The position numbers were made by a program, and so were the translations under genes. Of a DNA stretch of 64,000 nucleotides, positions 61,016 through 64,000 are shown in pieces. The notes beneath the pieces are model-generated. The model made no database searches, had not been told where the DNA came from, and worked only from the letters and a program-made list of their open reading frames with translations. Source of the DNA: Sympetrum striolatum (Eukaryota > Arthropoda > Insecta > Odonata > Libellulidae). The stretch covers positions 90,872,254 to 90,936,253 of the forward strand of contig OX388343.1 of the NCBI GenBank assembly GCA_947579665.1, written 5' to 3'. The number at the start of each line of letters is the position of its first letter. Position 1 is the first letter of the stretch.

Positions 61016-61176
61016 AGAAATCATTTGTTATACATCCTACTTTAAGTTTCATTGCATTACACAGAAAAGTTTGGAAAATAACAAAGTACATTCCATTGCA
61101 TACTGCTGAACTAACGATAACTGGAGTTTCTACTTTTATGCCATTACTTAGTGAATTGAGGAAACAGTTGTTATAA
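61016..61176 (+). CDS. Candidate terminal coding exon of an unidentified host gene
   Basis: After an acceptor (ACAATTACTATTGCAG) an open frame entering in phase 1 runs for 53 codons to a TAA (61174-61176). An AATAAA follows 23 bases later (61199-61204). The peptide has ordinary protein composition (KSFVIHPTLSFIALHRKVW, then ITKYIPLHTAELTITGV, ending PLLSELRKQLL), unlike the biased frames elsewhere in the region. No upstream exon was found within the window, so the rest of the gene would lie beyond the repeats to the left or be lost. I do not recognise the family. A chance frame remains possible. Confidence 0.4.
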
Positions 61177-61306
61177 AAATTGCACCAAGTCATGTAAAAA
61201 TAAATATATTATATCCATGGCATACTTTCAAGCATTGATTGATTTTAGGCTGAGCTCAGGGTCATTCTTGAATTCTGTGAATTTATAAATGGTGAATGGT
61301 TGATTC

Positions 61307-61544
61307 CAGTGCCGGATCTAGGGTATATGAGGCCTATGGGCAATCCAACGGGTGGAGGCCTTTTTTGGACGTTTTTCGCCAAAAAAATCCCCAAATCTGT
61401 CTTGACTTGTTGAGAAATTTCCCTCTTTCTCCACGACTCAACGGGTTTCCAATTTTTTTTGACAATTTTTTTTTTTACATTTTGTCACCTCGGTGGAGGC
61501 CTATGGGCACTGCCCATTCTGCCCACTGCCTAAATCCGGCACTG
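61307..61544. mobile_element. hAT MITE, 238 bp, with perfect 8-bp target duplication
   Basis: The inverted termini CAGTGCCGGATCTA and TAAATCCGGCACTG differ at one position. Flanking GTTGATTC is at 61299-61306 and again at 61545-61552. Subterminal GAGGCCTATGGGCA words recur at both ends. There is no coding capacity of its own. A plus-strand frame that overlaps it (61296-61631) is incidental. Confidence 0.93.
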
Positions 61545-61552
61545 GTTGATTC

Positions 61553-62248
61553 AACCTTATCAAGATTTCATGAAATACTTAATCTGTTTGTTTTCTCTTT
61601 CATTACAACAAACGTAACATATATCTTGTAATATAGACCAAATACAATATCATGATGCTTATTTTCTTTCTGATGTAAGATTAACCTACATCACCTTTTG
61701 GCAATCAGTTGAATGTATGATGTCTTCAGTGTGATATTTATATTACATCAAATGTTCAACATTTCAACTACAAGTGTAGCACTTTTGACAAATACCTTCG
61801 GGATAATTGTATGATGGATTTTGCTTCCAACATAAGGTAAATTCCATTCAGAGCATTCCCTCCTTAAAGATAACCGTGAATATAAACCAACAAGCAAAGA
61901 AGAACTGTCCAGCTTAAATTTCATGTAATATTTTTCTCTTCATAACTCTTGTATGTAAAAGCTTACACTGAGTATGAAAGCAATACTTACAGGATATCGT
62001 ATTTATTAGACTGGTTGGCATATTAAAAAACACATACTCTATGTGTTTATGTGATCTCCTGTACATTACTTATCCTTTGTACTTACCAGTGAGGGAAAAA
62101 CTTAGTTTGTTCATACAGATACAAATAGAGATTGCTGTAATTGTGTTTCAATAGACTTTTGTAGTTATACTCTCAAAATTGAATTTCAGGTAGAAGCCTT
62201 TATGAAGCAATGGGAACTGATGACAAAAGATCTTGACTAAGGAATCCG
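61553..62248. other. Unassigned DNA
   Basis: No gene or named repeat was recognised. Composition is AT-rich without the strand skew of the region to the left. It could be downstream flank of the candidate terminal exon. Confidence 0.4.
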
Positions 62249-62640
62249 GAAAAGGTTGGTGAAATCCTTGGTCTGGAGAGTGTTGCTGTATAGGTGCGAT
62301 ACGTGGACTTTAAGAAAGGAAGAAGTTAAACGTTTGGAGGCTTTCAAAATGTGGGTATGGCGTAAAATGGAAAAGTTAGTTGCGTTTATAGGTAAGCAAA
62401 TACGGAGGTCTTAGAGATGGTTAGGTAAGAGAGGGCTTTAATTGACGTGATTAAGCATCGTCAGAAGAAATGGGTGTGTCAAATATTGATGAGAGGAGAG
62501 GGATTCCTATAAGTTTTAATTGAGTGTAGGATTCATTGGAAAAAAAAGAGGGGAAGTTAGAGTCGGAAGATGTTGGATGACATAGGGGGTGGAGTTGACT
62601 CTAAGGAAATGAAGGAGACTGTGCTTCGACTGTGAATTCG
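62249..62640 (+). mobile_element. RTE-like LINE, C-terminal fragment
   Basis: Translation from 62249 gives KRLVKSLVWRVLLYRCDTWT and then KEEVKRLEAFKMWVWRKM, the C-terminal domain that follows the reverse transcriptase in a common family of animal non-LTR elements. Further pieces near 62540-62620 resemble the basic end of that domain. Stops and frameshifts are present. It lies before, not after, the reverse-transcriptase part at 62790, so it belongs to another copy or the locus is rearranged. Confidence 0.7.
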
Positions 62641-62789
62641 AAACCAGGCAGCCCTACCAATTGAAGTGCATTCCGGGAATTTAAAATATTGTATGATTGA
62701 TTTGCCGAGAAGGTAGAAATTGTATGACCATGCATGTGAGCAGAAGTACTGGCCAAAGGGTGTAGCCACCAAAAAAATACCACTTTGAC

Positions 62790-63840
62790 TTTGTATAGTA
62801 AAGTAAGGAAACTGACGGGGAATGTAATTAGTAATAGAATGGTGACTGTTAAAGACTTTAAGGGAAATATATTAAGTGATCCAGTCCCCAAAAGAGGATG
62901 ATGGAAGGAAAACGTTGAGGAATTGTATGGGAAAAATATGAAACCCACCAGCATAGAAATAGAAATTGAGGAAGAAGTTGAGGAAGATGATGTTGGACCT
63001 GGGTTTCTTGATGGTGGAATAGAACAGGCATTACGGATTATAAAAGGGAATAAAGCAACGAGATCCTGTTGGAGTTGGAGATCGAGGGGGTTGACGAGAT
63101 CCTGTTGGAGTTTCTAAGTACCTGTGGGATAAGGGTAAGAAATATTTCTACGATTTAATTAGGAACATTTATGATGAAATTCAATGGTTAGAGGACTTTA
63201 CCAAAACTATCTTGAATTTTTTAGAAAAAAAATATGGCTGAAGAATGCCGGGATTATCGTACAATTAACCTAATTCCTCACGCGGTAAAATTACTTATAA
63301 GGGTTCTGAGTAGACGGATCGAGGGAAAAAGTAAAGGGCAAATCGAAGAAGACCAGTTTGGCTTTGAGAGGATTGGAGAGAGGAAAGGAACGAGGGATGC
63401 AATTGAGGTGATGAGAATACTTCCGGAACGAAGCCTGGAATTTAACAGGAACATGTTTGTATGTTTTGCAGATTTCAAAATGGCTTTCGAAAACTGCATT
63501 GGATAGGGGGGTGTGACAAGGGCGTCTTATGTCACCAATGCTTTTCAATATATATGTAGAGGAAATGGTAAAAGGAGTCTGGGAAGAAAGAGAGTAAAGG
63601 TTCGTGGGGAAGTAGTGAAGTCTGAGAGGTAAGCAGACGATACAGCTACTGTGTGTGATCCCGTTAAGGGTTTGCAGACATTGGTAAATTCTCTTAACGA
63701 TAAAGCAAGGGAGGGCCCCGGGCCCATGGAATGAAAATTAACGTAAGTAAAACTAAAGTATGTAGGTTCAGTAAAGGATAGAATGCTAAGTTAATGATAA
63801 GGGTGGATGGGGAAAAAATAGAGCAGGTTGATTCAGGTAC
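62790..63840 (+). mobile_element. RTE-like LINE, reverse-transcriptase region (decayed)
   Basis: Pieces appear in the family's order. The pre-domain reading EELYGKNMKP is near 62915. ALRIIKGNKAT is near 63035. ECRDYRTINLIPHAVKLL is near 63240, IEEDQFGFERIGERKGTRDA near 63340 and FADFKMAFE near 63465. ADDTATV is at 63633-63653, carrying the two catalytic Asp. MKINVSKTKVCRFSKG is near 63735. A short inserted duplication lies near 63060-63115 (GAGATCCTGTTGGAGTT twice). Several frameshifts and stops make it inactive. The clade label is provisional. Confidence 0.85.
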
Positions 63841-64000
63841 GAATTCTCGTGAGTGTGTGTCGAAGGCGTGTGTCGTGTCCTCGGCGCCTCTTCGGGGAAA
63901 GAAAGATCCAGATCAAGATGGAGACGACTTCGAGCTTAGGCTACTTCACTAGTAGCCTCCCATTGGGAATCAAACCAAGGAACACTTTCACCAAAGCCGA
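63841..64000. other. Unassigned end of window
   Basis: A GC-richer stretch follows the LINE similarity abruptly. It contains GTGTGTGTCG-type words and no recognisable frame. It may be another interspersed repeat cut by the window edge. Confidence 0.4.

Overview
The window looks like a repeat-dense, AT-rich piece of a metazoan genome, most likely an arthropod. The reasons are degenerate CR1-like and other non-LTR retrotransposons, hAT elements and hAT MITEs, a PIF/Harbinger fragment, mariner-like termini, foldback elements, GT-AG introns and AATAAA signals. There is no bacterial operon, rRNA cluster or CRISPR array. The species cannot be named from the sequence. Most open frames are chance frames in low-complexity DNA or relics of transposons.

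Layout. (1) 1-13811: three head-to-tail copies of a segment about 5.17 kb long. Copies 1 and 2 look identical over more than 4.3 kb; copy 3 is slightly diverged and stops early. Copies 1 and 2 each hold a predicted four-exon minus-strand gene in which all three introns are phase 1. A foldback element sits in its first intron, and copy 2 carries an extra 1-kb tandem array with tRNA B-box-like motifs in that same intron. (2) 13811-16080: a 90-bp satellite, another foldback-family fragment and unassigned DNA. (3) 16082-23737: a segment bounded by inward-facing mariner-like inverted repeats. It includes an old duplicated block (alpha, about 16250-22318) that carries a dead CR1-like LINE. (4) 24029-25560: a second, better preserved LINE on the minus strand. 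(5) 25745-27030: a complete foldback element next to the 90-bp satellite.

(6) 27275-46774: the second (beta) copy of the old block, now rearranged. Modules A (27456-29980) and C (29980-33851) are followed by A again, then B (36375-42902) and C again (42903-46774), with no difference seen between the repeated modules. This is either a very recent tandem duplication with loss of B from one copy, or an assembly duplication. Module B contains a 3.2-kb hAT transposon with a pseudogenised transposase; the alpha block preserves its empty site. (7) About 32-60.5 kb: strongly A-skewed, gene-poor DNA built from diverged repeats at several scales (111 bp, 857 bp, about 1.6 kb and about 5.8 kb). The two 5.8-kb copies share CpG-containing, promoter-like stretches at about 54 and 60 kb.

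(8) 60.5-64 kb: a plausible terminal exon of an unidentified host gene (61016-61176), a hAT MITE with a perfect 8-bp target duplication (61307-61544), and parts of an RTE-like LINE out of normal order.

No complete, confidently named host gene is present. The strongest candidates for new biology are the duplicated phase-1 gene, the B-box-like higher-order array, and the long A-skewed modular region. Statements about identity between copies come from reading by eye, not from an alignment.
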